Positions 16,769-26,299 of a stretch of 64,000 nt of DNA are shown here, one piece after another (the stretch's first letter is position 1; every line of letters starts with the position of its first letter). Source of the DNA: Bog-473 sp963807775 (GTDB lineage: Bacteria; Actinomycetota; Acidimicrobiia; Acidimicrobiales; RAAP-2); the NCBI GenBank assembly GCA_963807775.1, contig CAWECY010000017.1:310001-374000 (forward strand). Reading direction: 5' to 3'. Position numbers and translations under genes: made by a program. Below the pieces are notes generated by a model. It did no database searches. It was not told where the DNA came from and saw only the letters and a program-made list of their open reading frames with translations.

Positions 16769-19483
16769 TCACGGTGGTGATCTTCGAGTGCCGCCGCTGC
16801 TCTGGGAAAGCGTGACGGCCTGCCCCGAGACCGGGGTGCCGCTGGCACTCAGAAGCGTGACCGTGATCGTCGATGACGAGGTGCCGTTGGCCGGAACCGA
16901 CGTCGGGCAGGCCACCACGGTCGACTTTGTCGGCGAGGGAACGGTGGTCGTGGTGAACGTGACCGACGGCGTCGACGTCAAGGTGATGCCGTCGGAGGCG
17001 TCCTCCGCGGTGTAGGTGACGACTTGTGCGGTGGTGTCCGTCACGGTGAAGGTGGCCTGGCCGAGGTTGTTCGTCACCCCACTGATGGTCGTGATCACCG
17101 AGTCGCCGCCCGCGCACTGGCTCAACGTGACTGTCTTGCCGGCGACCGGGGTGCCGTTGGCAGTCGACGCAGGGTCACCGTGATGGTCGAACTCGATGTG
17201 CCATTGGCGGGAACGGAGGTTTGAGTGACCACGACGGTCGACTTGGACGGCGAGACCGCGCCGTGGAAGGCGACCGAGCCGGTGTTGGTGAGAATGACCC
17301 CACCGGTCACGTCGTCTGGCGGTGTAGGTGACGACCTGCGACGAGGTGTCGGTCACGCTGAAGGTGGCCTGACCCTGGGCGTTGGTCACCCCGGAGACCG
17401 TCGTGATGACCGAGTTGCCGCCACTGTTCTGAGCCAGGGTCACGGTCTGACCGGGAACGGGGGTTCCGCTGGCGTCCCGGAGGGTGACGGTGACGGTCGA
17501 GGCCGAGGTCCCGTTGTCGGCGACCGACGTCGGACTCGGGGTGACCGTCGAATTCGACTGTGAGACCGGGCCGTGGAAGGCGACCTGGGCCGTCTCGGTG
17601 ATGACCAGGTCGGACTGGCTGGTGTCGGTCGCCGTGTAGGTGACCACCTCGGAGTGCGTGTCGGTGACGCTGAAGGTGGCGACGCCGGAGGCGTTGGTGG
17701 CGGCGGAGACGCCCGTAATGGTCGAGTGGCCGCCGCCCTGGCCGAGGCTGACCACCTGGCCCGAGACCGGGGTGCCCGAGGCGTCCAAGAGCGTGACGGT
17801 GATCGTCGAGGCCGAGGTCCCGTTGTCGAGCACCGAGGTGGGCGAGGCCACCGTGGTCGAGGTACTGGCCGACACCGGGCCGTGGAAGGCGACCGAGCCC
17901 GTGTTGGTGAGAATGATCCCGCCGGTCACGTCGTCCGCGGTGTAGGTGACGACCTGGGAGTGGCTGTCGGTCACGCTGAAGGTGGCCTGACCCTGGGCGT
18001 TGGTCACCCCCGAGATGGTCGTGATGACCGAGTTGCCGCCGCTGCTCTGGGCCAGGGTCACGGTCTGGCCCGGGATCGGAGTGCCCGAGCTGTTTTCGAG
18101 GGTGACGGTCACCGTCGAGGTCGCGGTGCCGTTGTCGGTCACCGACGATGGGCTCGGGGTCACCGTCGAGTTCGACTGTGAGACCGTGCCGGTAGCGGTC
18201 CCGAAGGTGACCTGGGCCGTCTCGGTGACGGCCAGGTCGGACTGGCTGGTGTCGGTCGCTGTGTAGGTGACCACCTCGGGGTTGGTGTCGGTGACGGTGA
18301 AGGTGGCTTGGCCCTCAGCGTTGGTGGTGGCCGAGACGGCCGTGATGGTGGAGTGGCCGGTGCCCTGGCCGAGGCTGACCACCTGGCCCGAGACCGGGGT
18401 GCCCGAGGCGTCCAACAGCGTGACGGTGATCGTCGAGGTCGCGGTGCCGTTGTCGGGCACCGAGTTGGGCGAGGCCACCGTGGTCGAGGTGCTGGCCGAC
18501 ACCGCGCCGTGGAAGGCGACCTGGGCCGTCTCGGTGATGACGAGGTCGGACTGGCTGGTGTCGGTCGCCGTGTAGGTGACCACCTCGGAGTGCGTATCGG
18601 TGACGCTGAAGGTGGCGACGCCGGAGGCGTTGGTGGCGGCGGAGACGCCCGTGATGGTCGAGTGGCCGCCGCCCTGGCCGAGGCTGACCACCTGGCCCGA
18701 GACCGGGGTGCCCGAGGCGTCCAAGAGCGTGACGGTGATCGTCGAGGCCGAGGTCCCGTTGTCGAGCACCGAGGTGGGCGAGGCCACCGTGGTCGAGGTG
18801 CTGGCCGACACCGGGCCGTGGAAGGCGACCGAGCCCGTGTTGGTGAGGGTGACCCCGCCGGTCACGTCGTCCGCGGTGTAGGTGACGACCTGGGAGTGGC
18901 TGTCGGTCACGCTGAAGGTGGCCTGACCCTGGGCGTTGGTCACCCCCGAGATGGTCGTGATGACCGAGTTGCCGCCGCTGCTCTGGGCCAGGGTCACGGT
19001 CTGGCCCGGGATCGGGGTGCCCGAGCTGTTTTCGAGGGTGACGGTCACCGTCGAGGTCGCGGTGCCGTTGTCGGTCACCGACGATGGGCTCGGGGTCACC
19101 GTCGAGTTCGACTGTGAGACCGTGCCGGTAGCGGTCCCGAAGGTGACCTGGGCCGTCTCGGTGACGGCCAGGTCGGACTGGCTGGTGTCGGTCGCCGTGT
19201 AGGTGACGACCTCGGGGTTGGTGTCGGTGACGGTGAAGGTGGCCTGGCCCTCAGCGTTGGTGACGCCCGAGACGGCCGTGATGGTGGAGTGGCCGGTGCC
19301 CTGGCCGAGGGTGACGGTCTGGCCCGGGACCGGGGTGCCCGAGGCGTCCATCAGGGTGACGGTGATCGTCGAGGTCGCGGTGCCGTTGTCGGGCACCGAG
19401 TTGGGCGGGGCCACCGGGTCGAGTGCTGGCCGACACCGGGCCGTGGAAGGCGACCGAGCCCGTGTTGGTGAGCGTGACCCCAC
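16769..19483 (-). CDS. Fragment of the giant protein: divergent Big_1-like repeats near the C-terminus
   Basis: About eight repeats alternate between two subfamilies, one with DTSQSDLVITETAQVAF and one with DDVTGGVTLTNTGSVAF. This looks like an older two-unit duplication. Homology leaves the frame near 17314 (one extra base), returns near 17166 (two extra bases) and is lost again near 16790. The start codon reported by the open frame lies inside shifted sequence and is not a real start. Confidence 0.55.
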   Translation of the reverse strand: MGSRSPTRARSPSTARCRPALDPVAPPNSVPDNGTATSTITVTLMDASGTPVPGQTVTLGQGTGHSTITAVSGVTNAEGQATFTVTDTNPEVVTYTATDTSQSDLAVTETAQVTFGTATGTVSQSNSTVTPSPSSVTDNGTATSTVTVTLENSSGTPIPGQTVTLAQSSGGNSVITTISGVTNAQGQATFSVTDSHSQVVTYTADDVTGGVTLTNTGSVAFHGPVSASTSTTVASPTSVLDNGTSASTITVTLLDASGTPVSGQVVSLGQGGGHSTITGVSAATNASGVATFSVTDTHSEVVTYTATDTSQSDLVITETAQVAFHGAVSASTSTTVASPNSVPDNGTATSTITVTLLDASGTPVSGQVVSLGQGTGHSTITAVSATTNAEGQATFTVTDTNPEVVTYTATDTSQSDLAVTETAQVTFGTATGTVSQSNSTVTPSPSSVTDNGTATSTVTVTLENSSGTPIPGQTVTLAQSSGGNSVITTISGVTNAQGQATFSVTDSHSQVVTYTADDVTGGIILTNTGSVAFHGPVSASTSTTVASPTSVLDNGTSASTITVTLLDASGTPVSGQVVSLGQGGGHSTITGVSAATNASGVATFSVTDTHSEVVTYTATDTSQSDLVITETAQVAFHGPVSQSNSTVTPSPTSVADNGTSASTVTVTLRDASGTPVPGQTVTLAQNSGGNSVITTVSGVTNAQGQATFSVTDTSSQVVTYTARRRDRWGHSHQHRLGRLPRRGLAVQVDRRGHSNLRSRQWHIEFDHHGDPASTANGTPVAGKTVTLSQCAGGDSVITTISGVTNNLGQATFTVTDTTAQVVTYTAEDASDGITLTSTPSVTFTTTTVPSPTKSTVVACPTSVPANGTSSSTITVTLLSASGTPVSGQAVTLSQSSGGTRRSPP

Positions 19484-20755
19484 CGGTCACGTCGTCGGCG
19501 CTGTAGGTGACGACCTGCGAGGAGGTGTCGGTCACGCTGAAGGTGGCCTGGCCCTCGATGTTGGTCACCCCCGAGACGGTCGTGATGTGCGAGTTGCCAC
19601 CGCTGTTCTGGGCCAGGGTCACGGTCTGGCCCGGGATCGGAGTGCCCGAGGCGTCCTCGAGGGTGACGGTCACCGTCGAGGTCGCGGTGCCGTTGTCGAG
19701 CACCGACGTCGGGCTCGGGGTCACCGTCGAGTTCGACTGTGAGACCGGGCCGTGGAAGGCGACCGAGCCCGTGTTGGTGAGCGTGACCCCACCGGTCACG
19801 TCGTCGGCGCTGTAGGTGACGACCTGCGAGGAGGTGTCGGTCACGCTGAAGGTGGCCTGGCCCTGGGCGTTGGTCACCCCCGAGACGGTCGTGATGTGCG
19901 AGTTGCCGCCGCTGTTCTGGGCCAGGGTCACGGTCTGGCCCGGGATCGGGGTGCCCGAGGCGTCCTCGAGGGTGACGGTCACCGTCGAGGTCGCGGTGCC
20001 GTTGTCGAGCACCGACGTCGGGCTCGGGGTCACCGTCGAGTTCGACTGTGAGACCGGGCCGTGGAAGGCGACCGAGCCCGTGTTGGTGAGCGTGACCCCA
20101 CCGGTCACGTCGTCGGCGCTGTAGGTGACGACCTGCGAGGAGGTGTCGGTCACGCTGAAGGTGGCCTGGCCCTCGATGTTGGTCACCCCCGAGACGGTCG
20201 TGATGTGCGAGTTGCCACCGCTGTTCTGGGCCAGGGTCACGGTCTGGCCCGGGATCGGGGTGCCCGAGGCGTCCTCGAGGGTGACGGTCACCGTCGAGGT
20301 CGCGGTGCCGTTGTCGAGCACCGACGTCGGGCTCGGGGTCACCGTCGAGTTCGACTGTGAGACCGGGCCGTGGAAGGCGACCGAGCCCGTGTTGGTGAGC
20401 GTGACCCCACCGGTCACGTCGTCGGCGCTGTAGGTGACGACCTGCGAGGTGGTGTCGGTCACGCTGAAGGTGGCCTGGCCCTCGATGTTGGTCACCCCCG
20501 AGACGGTCGTGATGTGCGAGTTGCCACCGCTGTTCTGGGCCAGGGTCACGGTCTGGCCCGGGATCGGGGTGCCCGAGGCGTCCTCGAGGGTGACGGTCAC
20601 CGTCGAGGTCGCGGTGCCGTTGTCGAGCACCGACGTCGGGCTCGGGGTCACCGTCGAGTTCGACTGTGAGACCGGGCCGTGGAAGGCGACCGAGCCCGTG
20701 TTGGTGAGCGTGACCCCACCGGTCACGTCGTCGGCGCTGTAGGTGACGACCTGCA
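19418..20755 (-). CDS. Fragment of the giant protein: Big_1-like repeats, second subfamily
   Basis: Just over four repeats share the signature VSQSNSTVTPSPTSVLDNG and EDASGTPIPGQTVTLAQNSG, with a period of exactly 309 bp. It is a subfamily distinct from the NSSVVANPIS group upstream. The frame is entered after an extra base near 20755 and lost again near 19416, where two bases are missing relative to sister copies. Confidence 0.55.
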
Positions 20756-20947
20756 GAGGTCGAGTCGACGGCGCTGAAGGTGGCCTGGCCCTCGATGTTG
20801 GTCACCCCCGAGAGGTGGTGATGGTCGACTTGGCCCCGCTGTTCTGGCTCAGGGTGACGGTCTGGCCCGGGATCGGGGTGCCCGAGCCGTCTTCGAGGGT
20901 GACGGTGATGGTCGAGGAGGCGCTGCCGTTGTCGGCCACCGAGATCG

Positions 20948-22104
20948 GGGTTGGCCACCACGCTCGAGTTCGTCTGGGAGACCGGGCCGTGGAAGGCGAC
21001 CTGGGCCGTGTTGGTCAAGGTGGCCCCGCCGGTCACGTCGTCGGCGCTGTAGGTCACGACCTCAGAGGTCGAGTCGACGGCGCTGAAGGTGGCCTGGCCC
21101 TCGATGTTGGTCACCCCCGAGAGCGTGGTGATGGTCGACTGGGCCCCGCTGTTCTGGCTCAAGGTGACCGTCTGGCCCGGGATCGGGGTGCCCGAGCCGT
21201 CTTCGAGGGTGACGGTGATGGTCGAGGAGGCGCTGCCGTTGTCGGCCACCGAGATGGGGTTGGCCACCACGCTCGAGTTCGTCTGGGAGACCGTTCCCGC
21301 GCCGGACCCGAAGGTGACGCTCGGCTGAGAAGCCAGGGGCACAGACGGGTCGAGCGTGGTGTCGGTCGCCGTGTAGGTGACCACCTCGGAATGACTGTCG
21401 GTCGCCGAGAACGTGGCGACACCCTGGGCGTTGGTCACCCCCGAGAGCGTGGTGATGGTCGACTGGGCCCCGCTGTTCTGGCTCAAGGAGACCGTCTGGC
21501 CCGAGATCGGAGTTCCTTCGGTGTCGGTCAGGGTGGCGGTGATGGTCGTCGTCGACGTCCCGTCGTCGGGCACCGACGTCGGACTGGCCACCACCGTCGA
21601 CACGTTCGGATCCAGGGCTCCGTGGAAGGCGACCTGGGCCGTGTTGGTCAAGGTGGCCCCGCCGGTCACGTCGTCGGCGCTGTAGGTCACGACCTCAGAG
21701 GTCGAGTCGACGGCGCTGAAGGTGGCCTGGCCCTCGATGTTGGTCACCCCCGAGAGCGTGGTGATGGTCGACTGGGCCCCGCTGTTCTGGCTCAAGGTGA
21801 CCGTCTGGCCCGGGATCGGGGTGCCCGAGCCGTCTTCGAGGGTGACGGTGATGGTCGAGGAGGCGCTGCCGTTGTCGGCCACCGAGATGGGGTTGGCCAC
21901 CACGCTCGAGTTCGTCTGGGAGACCGAGCCGTGGAAGGCGACCTGGGCCGTGTTGGTCAAGGTGGCCCCGCCGGTCACGTCGTCGGCGCTGTAGGTCACG
22001 ACCTCAGAGGTCGAGTCGACGGCGCTGAAGGTGGCCTGGCCCTCGATGTTGGTCACCCCCGAGAGCGTGGTGATGGTCGAGTGGGCCGCGCTGCCCTGGC
22101 TCAA
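20948..22104 (-). CDS. Fragment of the giant protein: Big_1-like repeats
   Basis: About 3.7 repeats of the same 103-residue type continue in a new frame. One extra base near 22104 (CTCAAGCGTGACC where sister copies have CTCAAGGTGACC) switches frame at one end, and an extra base near 20948 (GAGATCGGGG instead of GAGATGGGG) at the other. It contains the second copy of the two variant units also seen at about 23150-23490. The short region 20755-20948 needs two more single-base corrections. Confidence 0.55.
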
Positions 22105-23490
22105 GCGTGACCGTCTGGCTCGGGATCGGGGTGCCCGAGCCGTCTTCGAGGGTGACGGTGATGGTCGAGGAGGCGCTGCCGTTGTCGGCCACCGAGATGG
22201 GGTTGGCCACCACGCTCGAGTTCGTCTGGGAGACCGAGCCGTGGAAGGCGACCTGGGCCGTGTTGGTCAAGGTGGCCCCGCCGGTCACGTCGTCGGCGCT
22301 GTAGGTCACGACCTCAGAGGTCGAGTCGACGGCGCTGAAGGTGGCCTGGCCCTCGATGTTGGTCACCCCCGAGAGCGTGGTGATGGTCGACTGGGCCCCG
22401 CTGTTCTGGCTCAAGGTGACCGTCTGGCTCGGGATCGGGGTGCCCGAGCCGTCTTCGAGGGTGACGGTGATGGTCGAGGAGGCGCTGCCGTTGTCGGCCA
22501 CCGAGATGGGGTTGGCCACCACGCTCGAGTTCGTCTGGGAGACCGAGCCGTGGAAGGCGACCTGGGCCGTGTTGGTCAAGGTGGCCCCGCCGGTCACGTC
22601 GTCGGCGCTGTAGGTCACGACCTCAGAGGTCGAGTCGACGGCGCTGAAGGTGGCCTGGCCCTGGGCGTTGGTCACCCCCGAGAGCGTGGTGATGGTCGAG
22701 TGGCCGGCCCCCTGGCTCAAGGTGACCGTCTGGCTCGGGATCGGGGTGCCCGAGCCGTCTTCGAGGGTGACGGTGATGGTCGAGGAGGCGCTGCCGTTGT
22801 CGGCCACCGAGATGGGGTTGGCCACCACGCTCGAGTTCGTCTGGGAGACCGAGCCGTGGAAGGCGACCTGGGCCGTGTTGGTCAAGGTGGCCCCACCGGT
22901 CACGTCGTCGGCGCTGTAGGTCACGACCTCAGAGGTCGAGTCGACGGCGCTGAAGGTGGCCTGGCCCTCGATGTTGGTCACCCCCGAGAGCGTGGTGATG
23001 GTCGACTGGGCCCCGCTGTTCTGGCTCAAGGTGACCGTCTGGCTCGGGATCGGGGTGCCCGAGCCGTCTTCGAGGGTGACGGTGATGGTCGAGGAGGCGC
23101 TGCCGTTGTCGGCCACCGAGATGGGGTTGGCCACCACGCTCGAGTTCGTCTGGGAGACCGTTCCCGCGCCGGACCCGAAGGTGACGCTCGGCTGAGAAGC
23201 CAGGGGCACAGACGGGTCGAGCGTGGTGTCGGTCGCCGTGTAGGTGACCACCTCGGAATGACTGTCGGTCGCCGAGAACGTGGCGACACCCTGGGCGTTG
23301 GTCACCCCCGAGAGCGTGGTGATGGTCGACTGGGCCCCGCTGTTCTGGCTCAAGGAGACCGTCTGGCCCGAGATCGGAGTTCCTTCGGTGTCGGTCAGGG
23401 TGGCGGTGATGGTCGTCGTCGACGTCCCGTCGTCGGGCACCGACGTCGGACTGGCCACCACCGTCGACACGTTCGGATCCAGGGCTCCGT
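21285..23490 (-). repeat. Higher-order duplication, period about 1,867 bp
   Basis: A rare two-unit block (a 324-bp unit with LASQPSVTFGSGAG followed by an ALDPNVSTVVASP unit) occurs at about 21,285-21,620 and again at 23,152-23,487. The two copies are offset by 1,867 bp, showing that six units were duplicated together. Confidence 0.6.
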
Positions 23491-26299
23491 GGAAGGCGAC
23501 CTGGGCCGTGTTGGTCAAGGTGGCCCCGCCGGTCACGTCGTCGGCGCTGTAGGTCACGACCTCAGAGGTCGAGTCGACGGCGCTGAAGGTGGCCTGGCCC
23601 TCGATGTTGGTCACCCCCGAGAGCGTGGTGATGGTCGACTGGGCCCCGCTGTTCTGGCTCAAGGTGACCGTCTGGCTCGGGATCGGGGTGCCCGAGCCGT
23701 CTTCGAGGGTGACGGTGATGGTCGAGGAGGCGCTGCCGTTGTCGGCCACCGAGATGGGGTTGGCCACCACGCTCGAGTTCGTCTGGGAGACCGAGCCGTG
23801 GAAGGCGACCTGGGCCGTGTTGGTCAAGGTGGCCCCGCCGGTCACGTCGTCGGCGCTGTAGGTCACGACCTCAGAGGTCGAGTCGACGGCGCTGAAGGTG
23901 GCCTGGCCCTGGGCGTTGGTCACCCCCGAGAGCGTGGTGATGGTCGAGTGGCCGGCCCCCTGGCTCAGCGTCACCGTCTGGCTCGGGATCGGGGTGCCCG
24001 AGCCGTCTTCGAGGGTGACGGTGATGGTCGAGGAGGCGCTGCCGTTGTCGGCCACCGAGATGGGGTTGGCCACCACGCTCGAGTTCGTCTGGGAGACCGA
24101 GCCGTGGAAGGCGACCTGGGCCGTGTTGGTCAAGGTGGCCCCGCCGGTCACGTCGTCGGCGCTGTAGGTCACGACCTCAGAGGTCGAGTCGACGGCGCTG
24201 AAGGTGGCCTGGCCCTGGGCGTTGGTCACCCCCGAGAGCGTGGTGATGGTCGACTGGGCCCCGCTGTTCTGGCTCAAGGTGACCGTCTGGCCCGGGATCG
24301 GGGTGCCCGAGCCGTCTTCGAGGGTGACGGTGATGGTCGAGGAGGCGCTGCCGTTGTCGGCCACCGAGATGGGGTTGGCCACCACGCTCGAGTTCGTCTG
24401 GGAGACCGAGCCGTGGAAGGCGACCTGGGCCGTGTTGGTCAAGGTGGCCCCGCCGGTCACGTCGTCGGCGCTGTAGGTCACGACCTCAGAGGTCGAGTCG
24501 ACGGCGCTGAAGGTGGCCTGGCCCTGGGCGTTGGTCACCCCCGAGAGCGTGGTGATGGTCGACTGGGCCCCGCTGTTCTGGCTCAAGGTGACCGTCTGGC
24601 TCGGGATCGGGGTGCCCGAGCCGTCTTCGAGGGTGACGGTGATGGTCGAGGAGGCGCTGCCGTTGTCGGCCACCGAGATGGGGTTGGCCACCACGCTCGA
24701 GTTCGTCTGGGAGACCGAGCCGTGGAAGGCGACCTGGGCCGTGTTGGTCAAGGTGGCCCCGCCGGTCACGTCGTCGGCGCTGTAGGTCACGACCTCAGAG
24801 GTCGAGTCGACGGCGCTGAAGGTGGCCTGGCCCTGGGCGTTGGTCACCCCCGAGAGCGTGGTGATGGTCGACTGGGCCCCGCTGTTCTGGCTCAAGGTGA
24901 CCGTCTGGCCCGGGATCGGGGTGCCCGAGCCGTCTTCGAGGGTGACGGTGATGGTCGAGGAGGCGCTGCCGTTGTCGGCCACCGAGATGGGGTTGGCCAC
25001 CACGCTCGAGTTCGTCTGGGAGACCGAGCCGTGGAAGGCGACCTGGGCCGTGTTGGTCAAGGTGGCCCCGCCGGTCACGTCGTCGGCGCTGTAGGTCACG
25101 ACCTCAGAGGTCGAGTCGACGGCGCTGAAGGTGGCCTGGCCCTCGATGTTGGTCACCCCCGAGAGCGTGGTGATGGTCGACTGGGCCCCGCTGTTCTGGC
25201 TCAAGGTGACCGTCTGGCTCGGGATCGGGGTGCCCGAGCCGTCTTCGAGGGTGACGGTGATGGTCGAGGAGGCGCTGCCGTTGTCGGCCACCGAGATGGG
25301 GTTGGCCACCACGCTCGAGTTCGTCTGGGAGACCGAGCCGTGGAAGGCGACCTGGGCCGTGTTGGTCAAGGTGGCCCCGCCGGTCACGTCGTCGGCGCTG
25401 TAGGTCACGACCTCAGAGGTCGAGTCGACGGCGCTGAAGGTGGCCTGGCCCTCGATGTTGGTCACCCCCGAGAGCGTGGTGATGGTCGACTGGGCCCCGC
25501 TGTTCTGGCTCAAGGTGACCGTCTGGCTCGGGATCGGGGTGCCCGAGCCGTCTTCGAGGGTGACGGTGATGGTCGAGGAGGCGCTGCCGTTGTCGGCCAC
25601 CGAGATGGGGTTGGCCACCACGCTCGAGTTCGTCTGGGAGACCGAGCCGTGGAAGGCGACCTGGGCCGTGTTGGTCAAGGTGGCCCCGCCGGTCACGTCG
25701 TCGGCGCTGTAGGTCACGACCTCAGAGGTCGAGTCGACGGCGCTGAAGGTGGCCTGGCCCTCGATGTTGGTCACCCCCGAGAGCGTGGTGATGGTCGAGT
25801 GGGCCGCGCCGTTCTGGCTCAAGGTCACCGTCTGGCTCGGGATCGGGGTGCCCGAGCCGTCTTCGAGGGTGACGGTGATGGTCGAGGAGGCGCTGCCGTT
25901 GTCGGCCACCGAGATGGGGTTGGCCACCACGCTCGAGTTCGTCTGGGAGACCGAGCCGTGGAAGGCGACCTGGGCCGTGTTGGTCAAGGTGGCCCCGCCG
26001 GTCACGTCGTCGGCGCTGTAGGTCACGACCTCAGAGGTCGAGTCGACGGCGCTGAAGGTGGCCTGGCCCTCGATGTTGGTCACCCCCGAGAGCGTGGTGA
26101 TGGTCGACTGGGCCCCGCTGTTCTGGCTCAAGGTGACCGTCTGGCTCGGGATCGGGGTGCCCGAGCCGTCTTCGAGGGTGACGGTGATGGTCGAGGAGGC
26201 GCTGCCGTTGTCGGCCACCGAGATGGGGTTGGCCACCACGCTCGAGTTCGTCTGGGAGACCGAGCCGTGGAAGGCGACCTGGGCCGTCTCGTCAATCAA
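22004..26299 (-). CDS. Fragment of the giant protein: fourteen near-identical Big_1-like repeats
   Basis: An unbroken 4.3-kb frame of 103-residue repeats with core GTPIPSQTVTLSQNSGAQST, TTLSGVTNIEGQATFSAVDS and NGSASSTITVTLEDGSG. Neighbouring copies differ at only a few positions (PSQ/PGQ, NIEGQ/NAQGQ, NSGAQS/GAGHS). Two variant units, one with LDPSVPLASQPSVTFGSGAG and one starting ALDPNVSTVVASPTS, interrupt the pattern. The fold should be an extended rod of immunoglobulin-like domains. The only start is a TTG with no ribosome site, so this is a fragment and not a separate gene. Confidence 0.65.
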   Translation of the reverse strand: MIDETAQVAFHGSVSQTNSSVVANPISVADNGSASSTITVTLEDGSGTPIPSQTVTLSQNSGAQSTITTLSGVTNIEGQATFSAVDSTSEVVTYSADDVTGGATLTNTAQVAFHGSVSQTNSSVVANPISVADNGSASSTITVTLEDGSGTPIPSQTVTLSQNGAAHSTITTLSGVTNIEGQATFSAVDSTSEVVTYSADDVTGGATLTNTAQVAFHGSVSQTNSSVVANPISVADNGSASSTITVTLEDGSGTPIPSQTVTLSQNSGAQSTITTLSGVTNIEGQATFSAVDSTSEVVTYSADDVTGGATLTNTAQVAFHGSVSQTNSSVVANPISVADNGSASSTITVTLEDGSGTPIPSQTVTLSQNSGAQSTITTLSGVTNIEGQATFSAVDSTSEVVTYSADDVTGGATLTNTAQVAFHGSVSQTNSSVVANPISVADNGSASSTITVTLEDGSGTPIPGQTVTLSQNSGAQSTITTLSGVTNAQGQATFSAVDSTSEVVTYSADDVTGGATLTNTAQVAFHGSVSQTNSSVVANPISVADNGSASSTITVTLEDGSGTPIPSQTVTLSQNSGAQSTITTLSGVTNAQGQATFSAVDSTSEVVTYSADDVTGGATLTNTAQVAFHGSVSQTNSSVVANPISVADNGSASSTITVTLEDGSGTPIPGQTVTLSQNSGAQSTITTLSGVTNAQGQATFSAVDSTSEVVTYSADDVTGGATLTNTAQVAFHGSVSQTNSSVVANPISVADNGSASSTITVTLEDGSGTPIPSQTVTLSQGAGHSTITTLSGVTNAQGQATFSAVDSTSEVVTYSADDVTGGATLTNTAQVAFHGSVSQTNSSVVANPISVADNGSASSTITVTLEDGSGTPIPSQTVTLSQNSGAQSTITTLSGVTNIEGQATFSAVDSTSEVVTYSADDVTGGATLTNTAQVAFHGALDPNVSTVVASPTSVPDDGTSTTTITATLTDTEGTPISGQTVSLSQNSGAQSTITTLSGVTNAQGVATFSATDSHSEVVTYTATDTTLDPSVPLASQPSVTFGSGAGTVSQTNSSVVANPISVADNGSASSTITVTLEDGSGTPIPSQTVTLSQNSGAQSTITTLSGVTNIEGQATFSAVDSTSEVVTYSADDVTGGATLTNTAQVAFHGSVSQTNSSVVANPISVADNGSASSTITVTLEDGSGTPIPSQTVTLSQGAGHSTITTLSGVTNAQGQATFSAVDSTSEVVTYSADDVTGGATLTNTAQVAFHGSVSQTNSSVVANPISVADNGSASSTITVTLEDGSGTPIPSQTVTLSQNSGAQSTITTLSGVTNIEGQATFSAVDSTSEVVTYSADDVTGGATLTNTAQVAFHGSVSQTNSSVVANPISVADNGSASSTITVTLEDGSGTPIPSQTVTLEPGQRGPLDHHHALGGDQHRGPGHLQRRRLDL

